From positions 1-64,000 of the forward strand of contig NZ_JAPNLK010000026.1 of assembly GCF_026627505.1 (NCBI RefSeq): a stretch of 64,000 nt of DNA, in the 5' to 3' direction. The notes beneath the pieces were generated by a model. The model was not told the DNA's origin, did not search any database, and worked only from the letters and a program-made list of their open reading frames with translations. The position numbers and the translations under genes were made by a program. Positions 47,953 to 57,356 of this stretch are shown one piece after another (the stretch's first letter is position 1; each line of letters opens with the position of its first letter). The stretch is from Streptomyces sp. H27-H5. Lineage in GTDB: Bacteria; Actinomycetota; Actinomycetes; Streptomycetales; Streptomycetaceae.

Positions 47953-48774
47953 CTGGGCAAGCGACAGCCCGAAGGCCCGCCTCCCGCACCGGTGGTGCAG
48001 CGCATCCGACTGCGCTACACCAAGCGCGGCCGCCTCCGGTTCACCAGCCACCGAGACTTCCAGCGTGCCTTCGAGCGGGCCCTGCGCCGCTCGGAGGTGC
48101 CCATGGCGTACTCGGCCGGCTTCACCCCCCACCCCCGGGTCTCCTACGCGAACGCCGCACCCACCGGCACCGGCAGCGAGGCCGAGTACCTGGAGATCGC
48201 CCTCGCGGCACCCCGCGACCCCGACAAGCTCCGGATCCTGCTCGACGAATCGATGCCGGTCGGCCTCGACATCGTCGACGCGGTGGAGGCCAGGACGTCC
48301 GGACTCGCCGAGCGACTGACCGCCTCCGTGTGGGAGCTGCGCCTGGACGGCGTCGAGCCCGCAGACGCCGAACGGGCCGTGGCCGCCTTCCTCGCGGCCG
48401 AGACCGTCGAGGTCCAGCGCCGCACGAAGAACGGCATGCGAACGTTCGACACGCGCGGCGCCGTGGTCAGTCTCGAAGCACATCCGGCCCCGGCTGATAG
48501 GCCTCTGGACCATGCTTGTGCGATACTGCGGCTGGTTGTTCGGCATTTGACACCTGCCGTACGACCCGACGACGTCCTGTCCGGTCTCCGAGCTGTGGCC
48601 GACCTGGCGCCGCCGGTCCCCGCAGCGGTGACCAGGCTGGCGCAGGGGCTCTTCGACGAGGAGTCCGGCACGGTGACCGACCCGCTCGCGCCCGACCGCG
48701 AGGCTGTCACGGCCGCCCCACCCACGGCCGCCGTAGCCGCCGACGCGAAGGCGCCGGAAGGTCCCGCCGCGTAA
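47953..48774 (+). CDS. TIGR03936 (DUF2344) radical-SAM-associated protein, CTG start
   Basis: A protein of 273 residues if started at CTG 47953. The family core RIRLRYTKRGRLRFTSHRDF and FTPHPRVSYANA follows. The codons from 47953 read (M)GKRQPEGPPPAP, which I recall as the usual N-terminus of streptomycete homologues. AAGGAG lies eight bases before the CTG. No ATG, GTG or TTG is in frame upstream nearby, and the first GTGs (47989, 47992) lack a ribosome site. The tail after about residue 215 is alanine-rich. It partners the TIGR03960 protein. Confidence 0.85.
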   Translation: MGKRQPEGPPPAPVVQRIRLRYTKRGRLRFTSHRDFQRAFERALRRSEVPMAYSAGFTPHPRVSYANAAPTGTGSEAEYLEIALAAPRDPDKLRILLDESMPVGLDIVDAVEARTSGLAERLTASVWELRLDGVEPADAERAVAAFLAAETVEVQRRTKNGMRTFDTRGAVVSLEAHPAPADRPLDHACAILRLVVRHLTPAVRPDDVLSGLRAVADLAPPVPAAVTRLAQGLFDEESGTVTDPLAPDREAVTAAPPTAAVAADAKAPEGPAA

Positions 48775-49011
48775 GGAACGCCGTTGTCGCGCCGCCCTGG
48801 CACTCGGTAGCCACCTGGGCCGGGCAGCGCACACAGACCTGAAGACTTCCGCCAGGCCGTACGGACAACACGTACGGAACCGGCGGCCATGAAACTGAGC
48901 TCCCGTGTGGCGAACGCGCCCCGGAGGCCGGTTCCGCGCTCATTACGCGGTGCCGTGCCGGACCGGATGTCAGCCGCGGCGCCCGGGAGCGTGACGGGAG
49001 AACCGCCCGCA
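48775..49011 (+). promoter_or_regulatory. Leader region of the RNase E gene
   Basis: A 237-base gap. It contains the inverted repeats CCGTAC-N9-GTACGG (around 48865) and CCGCG-CTCATTA-CGCGG (around 48935-48951) with flanking CCGG pairs. E. coli rne is autoregulated by cleavage at leader hairpins; a similar role here is only a guess. The frame of rne stays open through part of it from a possible ATG at 48889, but that extension has no repeat-family character. Confidence 0.35.
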
Positions 49012-52000
49012 ATGCTCAACAACGAAACGTCTGAGAACAACCACACCGCCGGCAACGCCGACGGTGGAAGCCCCAGCGACAACCTGCCCCCGCGCAGGCG
49101 TCGCCGCGCCGCCTCCAGGCCCGCGGGCCCGCCCGGCGCCACCCCCGCCGAGGCCGTGTCCGAGACCCCGGCCGCCGCCCCGGCCGCGGCCCCCGCGCCG
49201 CGTGCCCGTCGCCGTGCCACCCGCGCCGTCGCGGCCCCGGCCGCTCCCGCCGCCGAGGCCGCCGCAGCCCCCGCGGCCGAGACCCCGGCTCCGGTCGTCG
49301 AGACCCCGGCCGTTCCCGCCGTCGAGGAGCCCGCGGCCCCCGCGCCGCGTGCCCGTCGCCGTGCCACTCGCGCCGTCACCGCCCCGGAGGCACCCGCCGC
49401 CGAGGTCGCCCTGGAAGAGCCCGCCGCCGTCGAGGACCCGGTCGCCCCCGCGCCGCGTGCCCGTCGTCGCGCCACCCGCGCCGTGACCGCGCCGGCCGCT
49501 CCCGCCGCCGAGGCCGCCCCGGCCCCCGCCGTCGAGCCCCCCGCGCCGGCCGCCGAGACCCCGGCCGTTCCCGCCGTCGAGGAGCCCGCGGCCCCCGCGC
49601 CGCGTGCCCGTCGCCGTGCCACCCGCGCCGTCACCGCGCCGGCTGCTCCCACGGCCGAGGCCGTCGTCGAGACCCCGGTCGAGGCCCCCGCCGCCGTCGA
49701 GACCCCGGCCGCGGTCGCTGCCGAGGAGCCCGCCGCCCCCGCGCCGCGTGCCCGTCGTCGCGCCACCCGCGCCGTGACCGCGCCGGCCGCTCCCGCCGCC
49801 GAAGCCGCCCCGGCCCCCGCCGTCGAGCCCCCCGCGCCGGCCGCCGAGACCCCGGTCGCCTCCAAGGCCACCGTCACCGTCGCCGACGCCGTGGACTCCC
49901 CGAAGCGCGGCGGCCGCCGCCGCGCCACCCGCTCCGGCGCCGTCACCCCGGCCGCCCCCGCGCAGCCCGCCGCCGAGGCCGAGGCGCCCGCCGCCCCGGC
50001 CCAGTCCCGCGCCGGCCGCCGCGCCGCGCGCCCCGCCGTGGCCGTGTTCCAGGCCCCGGTCTTCGCCGAGCCGATGTTCCAGACCCCGGAGACGGCCGCC
50101 ATGGCCGCCGCGGCCGCTGCCGCCGCCGGCCAGGTCGACTACGAAGAGGACGAGGACGACACGGAGGTCGTGGCCGAGGCCGTACAGGCCCCCGCCGCCC
50201 AGCCGGCCGGTCGTCGCCGTCGCCGCGGTCGCGGCGCCGCCGAGCCCGCGGCCCCGGCCGTCGAGTCCGCCCCCGTCTCCCTCGCCGACGTGGAGCTCCA
50301 CGAGGCCGAGGAGACCGAGGCCGAGTCCGCCGACCTCGACGAGGACGAGAACGACGGCGAGCGTCCGTCGCGTCGCCGCCGTCGCGGTGGCCGTCGCCGC
50401 CGTCGCGGCGAGTCCGCCGACCTCGACGAGTCCGCCGACGAGGACACCGAGGCCGAGTCCACCGAGCAGGAGAGCGACGAGGAATCCGCCGAGGACGACG
50501 ACGAGTCCGACGAGGGCGCTCTCGGTTCCAGCTCCAGCCGCCGTCGCCGGCGTCGCCGCCGCCGCAGCGGTGACGGCGGTACCGACGCCGACGCCGCCGA
50601 GGACGACGGCGTACGCACCGTCGTCAAGGTCCGCGAGCCGCGCCCCGCGCGCGAGCGCTCCGAGTCCGCCGCCGGTTCCGGTTCCACCTCCTCCGACGAG
50701 GTCCAGTCCATCAAGGGCTCGACCCGCCTGGAGGCGAAGAAGCAGCGCCGTCGCGAAGGCCGCGAGCAGGGCCGCCGCCGCGTGCCGATCATCACCGAGG
50801 CCGAGTTCCTGGCCCGTCGTGAGGCCGTCGAGCGCGTGATGGTCGTCCGCCAGGCCGGCGAGCGCACCCAGATCGGCGTCCTCGAGGACGACGTGCTCGT
50901 CGAGCACTACGTCAACAAGGAGGAGGCCACCTCCTACGTCGGCAACGTCTACCTGGGCAAGGTCCAGAACGTGCTGCCGTCGATGGAGGCCGCCTTCATC
51001 GACATCGGCAAGGGCCGCAACGCGGTCCTCTACGCCGGTGAGGTCAACTTCGAGGCGCTCGGCATGGCCCACGGCCCCCGCCGCATCGAGTCCGCCCTCA
51101 AGTCCGGCCAGTCGGTCCTGGTGCAGGTCACCAAGGACCCGATCGGCCACAAGGGCGCCCGCCTGACCAGCCAGGTCTCGCTGCCCGGCCGCTACCTCGT
51201 CTACGTGCCCGAGGGCTCGATGACCGGTATCAGCCGCAAGCTGCCCGACACCGAGCGCGCGCGCCTCAAGACCATCCTCAAGAAGATCGTCCCCGAGGAC
51301 GCGGGCGTCATCGTGCGCACCGCCGCCGAGGGCGCGAGCGAGGACGAGCTGCGCCGTGACGTCGAGCGCCTCCAGGGCCAGTGGGAGGACATCCAGAAGA
51401 AGTCGAAGCAGATCTCGACCTCTTCGCCGAGCCTGCTGTACGGCGAGCCGGACATGACCGTCCGCGTCGTGCGCGACATCTTCAACGAGGACTTCTCGAA
51501 GGTCATCGTCAGCGGTGACACCGCCTGGGAGACCATCCACGGCTACGTGAACCACGTGGCCCCGGACCTGGCCGACCGGCTCTCGCGCTGGACCTCCGAG
51601 GTCGACGTCTTCGCGACGTACCGGATCGACGAGCAGCTCGCCAAGGCGCTCGACCGCAAGGTGTGGCTGCCCTCGGGCGGCTCCCTCGTGATCGACAAGA
51701 CCGAGGCGATGATCGTCATCGACGTCAACACCGGCAAGTTCACCGGTCAGGGCGGCAACCTCGAAGAGACCGTCACCAGGAACAACCTGGAGGCGGCCGA
51801 GGAGATCGTGCGCCAGCTGCGGCTGCGCGACCTGGGCGGCATCGTCGTCATCGACTTCATCGACATGGTCCTGGAGTCCAACCGCGACCTGGTCCTGCGG
51901 CGCATGCTGGAGTGCCTGGGCCGCGACCGCACGAAGCACCAGGTGGCCGAGGTCACCTCGCTGGGCCTCGTCCAGATGACCCGCAAGCGGGTGGGCCAGG

Positions 52001-53121
52001 GCCTCCTGGAGTCCTTCTCCGAGACCTGCGTCCACTGCAACGGCCGCGGTGTCATCGTCCACATGGAGACCCCGACCGTGGTCGGTGGCGGCGGCAACGG
52101 CAAGCGCTCCAAGCGCCGCGGCGGCCGCGCCCAGGACCACGACCACGACGTCGAGTCGATCGAGTCGACCGACACCGGCGACGCCGAGGTCTACGAGACC
52201 GAGGAGGAGCTGGCCGCCGAGGTCTCCGCGCCCCGCGCGCTGCCCGAGCCGGAGTTCGTCCCGGACGAGGAGCTGTACGGCAGCCGGGCCGAGGCGGAGG
52301 CCGCGGCCTCCGGCGTGAGCGGTCGACGCAACCGTCGCCGCGCCACCCGCAAGGCGACCGCCCCGGCGGGCGCCCCGCGCGGCGCGGTGGCCCCGGAGCG
52401 GGCCCCGGCCGTCGTGGCCGAGCCCGAGCCGGTCGTGGAGCCCGTCGCCGAGCCGGTGGCCGTCGTCGAGCCCGAGCCCGTCGCCCCGGTCGAGGCCGAG
52501 GTCGTCGCGGAGCCGGTGGTCGAGGAGGCCCCCAAGGGCCGTACGCGTCGCCGTGCCACCCGCAAGGCCACCGCCCCGGCGGGTGCCCCGGCGGTCGCCG
52601 CCGAGGCGGTCACGGAGCCGGAGCCGGCCGTGGAGGCCGGCGCCGAGCCCGTCGTGGAGCCGGAGCCCGAGCCCGTCGTCGTCGAGACCCCGGCCGAGCC
52701 GGTGGCCGAGCCCGTCGCGGACGCCGCTCCGGCCCGCCCGCGGCGCCGTGCCACCCGCAAGGCCACCGCACCCGCCGGTTCCCCGGCGGGCGCGGCCGAG
52801 GCGGCCGTCCTGGTCGTCGAGGCGGCTCCCGCGGCAGCCGAGTCGGAGCCCGAGGCGGCCCCGGTCGAGGCCGACGCCGAGGCCGAGGCCCCGGTGAAGA
52901 AGAAGGCCGCCCGCAAGGCTCCGGCCAAGAAGGCGACCACCACCGCGGCGAAGAAGGCCCCGGCCAAGAAGGCGGCGGCCACCAAGACCGCCGCGAAGAA
53001 GACCGTCGCCAAGAAGGCCGCCACCACGGCCAAGAAGGCGCCGGCGAAGCGGGCCACGAAGAAGACCGCGGCGGCGGAGCAGCAGACGCTCCCGTCCGTC
53101 TCGGCTCCCACCGAGGCCTGA
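49012..53121 (+). CDS. rne: Ribonuclease E/G (streptomycete RNase E type)
   Basis: A protein of 1369 residues. The central catalytic core (about 600-1015) has the S1 domain (YVGNVYLGKVQNVLPSMEAA), the metal-binding aspartates D904 (VIDVNTGKFTG) and D948/D951 (VVIDFIDM), and the zinc-link cysteines C1006 and C1009 (CVHCNGRG). The N-terminal arm carries five near-identical PAPRARRRATRAV modules between acidic/proline/alanine stretches, plus Arg/Glu-rich blocks. The C-terminal arm has RRRATRKATAPAG modules and a lysine/alanine histone-H1-like tail. Unlike E. coli, the core is in the middle, as in S. coelicolor RNase ES. ATG at 49012 is chosen. Confidence 0.95.
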   Translation: MLNNETSENNHTAGNADGGSPSDNLPPRRRRRAASRPAGPPGATPAEAVSETPAAAPAAAPAPRARRRATRAVAAPAAPAAEAAAAPAAETPAPVVETPAVPAVEEPAAPAPRARRRATRAVTAPEAPAAEVALEEPAAVEDPVAPAPRARRRATRAVTAPAAPAAEAAPAPAVEPPAPAAETPAVPAVEEPAAPAPRARRRATRAVTAPAAPTAEAVVETPVEAPAAVETPAAVAAEEPAAPAPRARRRATRAVTAPAAPAAEAAPAPAVEPPAPAAETPVASKATVTVADAVDSPKRGGRRRATRSGAVTPAAPAQPAAEAEAPAAPAQSRAGRRAARPAVAVFQAPVFAEPMFQTPETAAMAAAAAAAAGQVDYEEDEDDTEVVAEAVQAPAAQPAGRRRRRGRGAAEPAAPAVESAPVSLADVELHEAEETEAESADLDEDENDGERPSRRRRRGGRRRRRGESADLDESADEDTEAESTEQESDEESAEDDDESDEGALGSSSSRRRRRRRRRSGDGGTDADAAEDDGVRTVVKVREPRPARERSESAAGSGSTSSDEVQSIKGSTRLEAKKQRRREGREQGRRRVPIITEAEFLARREAVERVMVVRQAGERTQIGVLEDDVLVEHYVNKEEATSYVGNVYLGKVQNVLPSMEAAFIDIGKGRNAVLYAGEVNFEALGMAHGPRRIESALKSGQSVLVQVTKDPIGHKGARLTSQVSLPGRYLVYVPEGSMTGISRKLPDTERARLKTILKKIVPEDAGVIVRTAAEGASEDELRRDVERLQGQWEDIQKKSKQISTSSPSLLYGEPDMTVRVVRDIFNEDFSKVIVSGDTAWETIHGYVNHVAPDLADRLSRWTSEVDVFATYRIDEQLAKALDRKVWLPSGGSLVIDKTEAMIVIDVNTGKFTGQGGNLEETVTRNNLEAAEEIVRQLRLRDLGGIVVIDFIDMVLESNRDLVLRRMLECLGRDRTKHQVAEVTSLGLVQMTRKRVGQGLLESFSETCVHCNGRGVIVHMETPTVVGGGGNGKRSKRRGGRAQDHDHDVESIESTDTGDAEVYETEEELAAEVSAPRALPEPEFVPDEELYGSRAEAEAAASGVSGRRNRRRATRKATAPAGAPRGAVAPERAPAVVAEPEPVVEPVAEPVAVVEPEPVAPVEAEVVAEPVVEEAPKGRTRRRATRKATAPAGAPAVAAEAVTEPEPAVEAGAEPVVEPEPEPVVVETPAEPVAEPVADAAPARPRRRATRKATAPAGSPAGAAEAAVLVVEAAPAAAESEPEAAPVEADAEAEAPVKKKAARKAPAKKATTTAAKKAPAKKAAATKTAAKKTVAKKAATTAKKAPAKRATKKTAAAEQQTLPSVSAPTEA
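49190..49800 (+). repeat. In-frame tandem repeats in the rne N-terminal arm
   Basis: Five near-identical copies of a roughly 40-base unit encoding APRARRRATRAV begin near 49195, 49339, 49450, 49597 and 49740, separated by 110-150 bases of alanine/proline/glutamate codons that are also repeated. Identity at the DNA level suggests recent duplication or gene conversion. Confidence 0.85.
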
Positions 53122-53146
53122 TCCGCGTCCCACCCGTGGGCCCGGT

Positions 53147-53175
53147 TTGACCCCCTGAGACCAGGCCCGTAACCT
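53147..53175 (+). promoter_or_regulatory. Strong vegetative promoter of rplU-rpmA
   Basis: TTGACC, exactly 17 bases, TAACCT: a near-consensus HrdB-type promoter 205 bases before the rplU start. The long transcript leader would contain a CTAGA/TCTAG hairpin near 53193-53212 and several pyrimidine-rich stretches. Confidence 0.7.
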
Positions 53176-53379
53176 AGACCGTCGGCATGTCCTAGATGAT
53201 TTTCCGTCTAGTGCGCGTCGCGCTCCTGAGCACCTTCCTCCTCTGTACGTCCCTGTACGCGCCTCGCGCGTGCGCGCCGCCGGGGAGAGGCCGCTCGTCC
53301 AATCCGGATCACCGTGGGCCTCGGCCCGCGTGAGCGGCTGGCTTCAGGAGCATCCGTCCCGAGTGAGAGAGAGATCCGC

Positions 53380-53700
53380 GTGTACGCCATCGTGCGCAGC
53401 GGTGGTCGCCAGCACAAGGTTGCTGTTGGTGACATCGTTGAGGTTGACAAGATTTCCACTGCCAAGGTTGGCGACACGGTCGAGCTCTCGACCCTGCTCG
53501 TTGTCGACGGCGACGCCGTGACCAGCGACCCGTGGGTGCTGGCCGGGATCAAGGTCCAGGCCGAGATCGTGGACCACCACAAGGGCGCCAAGATCGACAT
53601 CCTGCGCTACAAGAACAAGACCGGCTACCGCCGTCGCCAGGGTCACCGCCAGCAGTACACGGCGATCAAGGTCACCGGTATCCCCACGGCTGCGAAGTAA
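53380..53700 (+). CDS. rplU: 50S ribosomal protein L21
   Basis: A protein of 106 residues, starting (M)[13 protein letters not shown] and ending GIPTAAK, with [14 protein letters not shown] as the rRNA-binding C-terminal region. GTG at 53380 matches the family start. It is followed 13 bases later by rpmA and probably co-transcribed with it from the promoter at 53147-53175. Confidence 0.97.
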   Translation: MYAIVRSGGRQHKVAVGDIVEVDKISTAKVGDTVELSTLLVVDGDAVTSDPWVLAGIKVQAEIVDHHKGAKIDILRYKNKTGYRRRQGHRQQYTAIKVTGIPTAAK

Positions 53701-53713
53701 GAGGGACTGAGAC

Positions 53714-53968
53714 ATGGCACACAAGAAGGGCGCATCGTCCACTCGGAACGGGCGCGATTCCAATGCTCAGCGGCTCGGCGTGAAGCGCTTCGGCGGTCAG
53801 GTCGTTTCCGCCGGCGAGATCCTCGTCCGCCAGCGCGGCACCCACTTCCACCCGGGTTCGGGTGTCGGTCGTGGTGGCGATGACACGCTGTTCGCGCTGC
53901 AGGCCGGTTCGGTCGAGTTCGGCACGCACCGTGGCCGCAAGGTCGTCAACATCGTTCCGGCCGCCTGA
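53714..53968 (+). CDS. rpmA: 50S ribosomal protein L27
   Basis: A protein of 84 residues starting [20 protein letters not shown] and containing [22 protein letters not shown], as in all bacterial L27. The flexible N-terminus reaches the peptidyl transferase centre. There is no cleaved N-terminal extension of the Firmicute type. AGAGGGACTGAGAC precedes the ATG. Confidence 0.97.
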   Translation: MAHKKGASSTRNGRDSNAQRLGVKRFGGQVVSAGEILVRQRGTHFHPGSGVGRGGDDTLFALQAGSVEFGTHRGRKVVNIVPAA

Positions 53969-54004
53969 TCCAGCTCCTGCTGCATCACACGCGTTCGTAA
54001 CACC

Positions 54005-54061
54005 CCGAGGGCGGATCTCAACTCTTTCCGGCGGAAGCCGGGAAGAGAGGTCCGCCCTCGG
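54005..54061 (+). terminator. Terminator of rplU-rpmA
   Basis: An outer CGAGGGCGGA/TCCGCCCTCG stem (54006-54015 with 54051-54060) encloses a second stem CTCTTTCC-GGC...GCC-GGGAAGAG, forming a long branched hairpin between rpmA and obg. Confidence 0.85.
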
Positions 54062-54138
54062 CGCGTTGTCACATAGACACGTTTAATGGGCGGCAAGGCC
54101 TGCCCGGGACATTCCCGTATGTATCTGGAGGAACACCC

Positions 54139-55584
54139 ATGACCACCTTCGTGGACCGCGTCGAGCTGCACGTCGCCGCGGGTAACGGGGGCCACGGCTG
54201 CGCCTCCGTTCACCGGGAGAAGTTCAAGCCGCTCGGCGGCCCCGACGGCGGAAACGGCGGCCGTGGCGGTGACGTCATCCTGGTGGTGGAGCAGGCGGTC
54301 ACCACCCTGCTGGACTACCACCACAGCCCCCACCGCAAGGCCACCAACGGCCAGCCCGGCGCCGGCGACAACCGCTCCGGCAAGGACGGCCAGGACCTGA
54401 TCCTGCCCGTGCCTGACGGCACCGTCGTCCTCGACAAGGAGGGCAACGTCCTCGCCGACCTCGTCGGCCAGGGCACCACGTACGTCGCGGGTGAGGGCGG
54501 CCGCGGCGGCCTCGGCAACGCGGCCCTGTCGTCGGCCCGCCGCAAGGCGCCCGGCTTCGCCCTCCTCGGCGTCCCCGGCACCGCCGGTGACATCGTCCTG
54601 GAGCTCAAGACCGTCGCCGACGTGGCGCTGGTCGGCTTCCCGAGCGCCGGCAAGTCCTCACTGATCTCGGTGCTTTCCGCGGCCAAGCCGAAGATCGCGG
54701 ACTACCCGTTCACCACCCTGGTCCCGAACCTGGGCGTCGTCACGGCCGGCTCGACGGTCTACACGATCGCCGACGTCCCGGGTCTGATCCCCGGCGCGAG
54801 CCAGGGCAAGGGCCTCGGCCTGGAGTTCCTGCGCCACGTCGAGCGCTGCTCGATCCTCGTGCACGTGCTGGACACCGCCACCCTGGAGTCCGACCGCGAC
54901 CCGGTGGCCGACCTCGACGTCATCGAGGAAGAGCTCAAGCTCTACGGCGGCGGCCTGGAGAAGCGCCCCCGCCTCGTGGTCCTGAACAAGGTCGACATCC
55001 CGGACGGCCAGGAACTCGCCGACATGGTCCGCCCGGACCTGGAGGCGCGCGGCTACAAGGTCTTCGAGGTCTCCGCGGTGTCCCGTACGGGGCTCAAGGA
55101 GCTCTCGTACTTCCTCGCCGAGGTCATCGCCAAGGCCCGTGCCCGCAAGCCGAAGGAGGAGGCGACCCGCGTCGTCATCCGTCCGAAGGCCGTCGACGAC
55201 TCCGGCTTCACCGTCACCTACGACGAGGTCGAGGACGTCTACCAGGTGCGCGGCGAGAAGCCCGAGCGCTGGGTCCGCCAGACCGACTTCAACAACGACG
55301 AGGCCGTGGGCTACCTCGCCGACCGCCTCGCCCGCCTCGGCGTCGAGGAGGCGCTGAAGAAGGCCGGCGCCCGCGCCGGTGACGGCGTCGCCATCGGCTC
55401 CGACGAGAACTCCGTCGTCTTCGACTGGGAGCCGACCGTGATGGCCGGCGCCGAGATGCTGGGCCGCCGAGGCGAGGACCACCGCCTGGACGCACCGCGC
55501 CCGGCCACCACGCGCCGCAAGGACAAGGAAGCCCAGCGCGGCGACTCCGCCCAGCAGGAGTACGACGAGTTCCGCCCCTTCTAG
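54139..55584 (+). CDS. obg: Obg family GTPase
   Basis: A protein of 481 residues: the glycine-rich Obg fold (1-158), the G domain with G1 [10 protein letters not shown]3 [11 protein letters not shown]4 NKVD, and a C-terminal OCT domain (about 350-430) followed by a charged tail ending EYDEFRPF. Obg is a ribosome-assembly GTPase and in Streptomyces affects the onset of aerial growth. ATG at 54139 follows GGAGG. It lies after rplU-rpmA as in most bacteria. Confidence 0.97.
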   Translation: MTTFVDRVELHVAAGNGGHGCASVHREKFKPLGGPDGGNGGRGGDVILVVEQAVTTLLDYHHSPHRKATNGQPGAGDNRSGKDGQDLILPVPDGTVVLDKEGNVLADLVGQGTTYVAGEGGRGGLGNAALSSARRKAPGFALLGVPGTAGDIVLELKTVADVALVGFPSAGKSSLISVLSAAKPKIADYPFTTLVPNLGVVTAGSTVYTIADVPGLIPGASQGKGLGLEFLRHVERCSILVHVLDTATLESDRDPVADLDVIEEELKLYGGGLEKRPRLVVLNKVDIPDGQELADMVRPDLEARGYKVFEVSAVSRTGLKELSYFLAEVIAKARARKPKEEATRVVIRPKAVDDSGFTVTYDEVEDVYQVRGEKPERWVRQTDFNNDEAVGYLADRLARLGVEEALKKAGARAGDGVAIGSDENSVVFDWEPTVMAGAEMLGRRGEDHRLDAPRPATTRRKDKEAQRGDSAQQEYDEFRPF

Positions 55585-55599
55585 GACATGTCCGGATCC

Positions 55600-55621
55600 T
55601 GACGGCGGTCCGCCGCCGTCA
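55600..55621 (+). terminator. Hairpin after obg
   Basis: TGACGGCGG (55600-55608), loop TCCG... , CCGCCGTCA (55613-55621). A 9-bp stem starting 16 bases after the stop. Confidence 0.75.
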
Positions 55622-55677
55622 AGGGTCCGACGGGGGTCTTGAGGCGACCTTTACCCGGGTCGCCTAGGATCCAGCGG

Positions 55678-57297
55678 GTGACCAGCATCAATCCCGCCAC
55701 CGTCTCCGTCGTGGTGATCGCGTACAACGACGCCGGGCTCGTGGGCGAGGCCGTCTCCTCGGCACTCGACCAGGGCCCGGTGGTCGACGAGGTCATCGCG
55801 GTCAACGACGCCTCGTCCGACGACACCGGGCGGGTCCTGGACGAGCTGGCCGCGTGCCACCCCCGCCTGAAGGTCCTGCACCGCACGGAGAACAGCGGCG
55901 GCTGCGGGACCCCGCGCAACGACGGGATCGCGGCCGCGACCGCCCCGTACGTCCTCTTCCTCGACAGCGACGACGTCCTGCCGCCCGGCGCGGCGGACGC
56001 CCTCGTGCGAGCCGCCGAACGGCACCGCGCACCGGTGACGGTCGGCGCGTGCGTACGGCGCGAGCTGCCGCAGCGTCAGGACGTGCCCTGGGTACCGGGG
56101 CTGTACACCGCGGGCGACGTCATCGAGCGGCCCGCCGACCGGCCCGAACTGGTCCGCGACACCCTCTGCGTCAACAAGCTGTACGCGCGCGCCTTCCTCG
56201 ACGAGCACGACCTCCGCTTCCCGGACGGCCGCTTCGTCTACGAGGACTTCGTCTTCACCGCCCGCGTCCTGGCCGCCGCGCCCCGCGTCGCCGTGATCGA
56301 CGACCTCGTCTACGTCTGGCACGTGCGCCGGTCCGCCGCCCAGGTGTCGATCTCCCTCGACCGCAAGGACGTCGCCAACTGGCTGTCCAGGATCGAGGCG
56401 CACCGCACCGCGGCCCGGATCCTCACCGCCTCGTCCCCGGAACTGGGCCACGCCTGCCAGGTCAAGTTCCTGGAGTACGACCTGCGCATGTACCTGCGCG
56501 AACTCGGCGACGACCCCGACTACCAGGCCGCCTGGTGGACCGCGACGCGCGAGTACCTCGACGGGTTCACGGACGCCGACGTCGAGGCCGCCGGGCCGCA
56601 CGCGCGCTGGATCGTACGACTGTTGCGGGCCACCCCGAAGCCGCCCGCCGACGTGGAGCGGCTGACCCGCTTCGCCGCCGAGCCCCCGCGCCTGCTGCCG
56701 CCGTACGCGAGCACCCCGGACGGGCTGCCCGTGTGGAGCGAGGAGCTTCCGGTGGAGCTGGACGGGCTGGCGACGGTGCCGACCGGGGAACTCCCCGTCA
56801 CCGTCGACGTCCGCCTGAGTGGAACCGCGGGCCTGCGGATCCGCGTCCACGACATGTACGGACGGCTCGCCGCCGCCGGGCCGCGCACCGCGTGGTTGGG
56901 CTTCCAGGCGCGCTCCGGCGGGGAACCGGTCCTCGGCGAACCCGTGGAGCTGACCCCCGCGACCGACGGGGACGGCTGGACCGCCGAGCTGCCGTTCCGG
57001 CTCACCGCGCTCGCGGAGGCCGGACGACGACGCGGCGGACGCGGCATGCAGGCGTGGGGTGTGCAGATCGGAGTGCGGTGTGAGGACGGGAGCTCCCTCG
57101 TGATCCCGCCGCGCCCCCTCGACGACCTGCTGCGACGTCGGGCGCTGCCCAGCAGCCGGTACGGTGTTCTGCTGGCGCAGCCGTACCGCACGGCCGCGGG
57201 TTCACTGGGCGTGCGGCTCGCACCGGGCGCGGCCGGGGCCATGAGCCTCGTACGCAACCGCCTCGGCAGGGTCAGGGCAAGCCTTCGGTCGGGCTGA
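55678..57297 (+). CDS. Glycosyltransferase family 2 with C-terminal extension
   Basis: A protein of 539 residues. The GT2 domain (about 5-230) has SVVVIAYNDAGLV, VNDASSDDT, the metal-binding LDSDD (in LFLDSDDVLPPGA) and a late catalytic FVYEDFVF. The remaining 300 residues include a helical part and a beta-rich C-terminal domain like that in other actinobacterial wall-polymer GT2 proteins. GTG at 55678 has AGGA upstream. It begins a plus-strand pair with galE and is related to the GT2 at 58447-60357, suggesting work on the same polymer. Confidence 0.88.
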   Translation: MTSINPATVSVVVIAYNDAGLVGEAVSSALDQGPVVDEVIAVNDASSDDTGRVLDELAACHPRLKVLHRTENSGGCGTPRNDGIAAATAPYVLFLDSDDVLPPGAADALVRAAERHRAPVTVGACVRRELPQRQDVPWVPGLYTAGDVIERPADRPELVRDTLCVNKLYARAFLDEHDLRFPDGRFVYEDFVFTARVLAAAPRVAVIDDLVYVWHVRRSAAQVSISLDRKDVANWLSRIEAHRTAARILTASSPELGHACQVKFLEYDLRMYLRELGDDPDYQAAWWTATREYLDGFTDADVEAAGPHARWIVRLLRATPKPPADVERLTRFAAEPPRLLPPYASTPDGLPVWSEELPVELDGLATVPTGELPVTVDVRLSGTAGLRIRVHDMYGRLAAAGPRTAWLGFQARSGGEPVLGEPVELTPATDGDGWTAELPFRLTALAEAGRRRGGRGMQAWGVQIGVRCEDGSSLVIPPRPLDDLLRRRALPSSRYGVLLAQPYRTAAGSLGVRLAPGAAGAMSLVRNRLGRVRASLRSG

Positions 57298-57356
57298 CAG
57301 CAGGACACCGGTCGCAGACGGCCGGCGGAATCGGACAGGACTCGGGAGAACACGGC

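Noticed and set aside
48889..49011. Earlier ATG for RNase E
   Set aside because: The extra 41 residues have no similarity to the known streptomycete N-terminus, which begins close to the acidic/polar MLNNETSEN start.
48970..53133. A 1387-residue open frame on the minus strand, leucine/glycine/arginine-rich
   Set aside because: It is the mirror of the rne coding strand; its repeats come from the GC-rich third positions of rne and there is no ribosome site.
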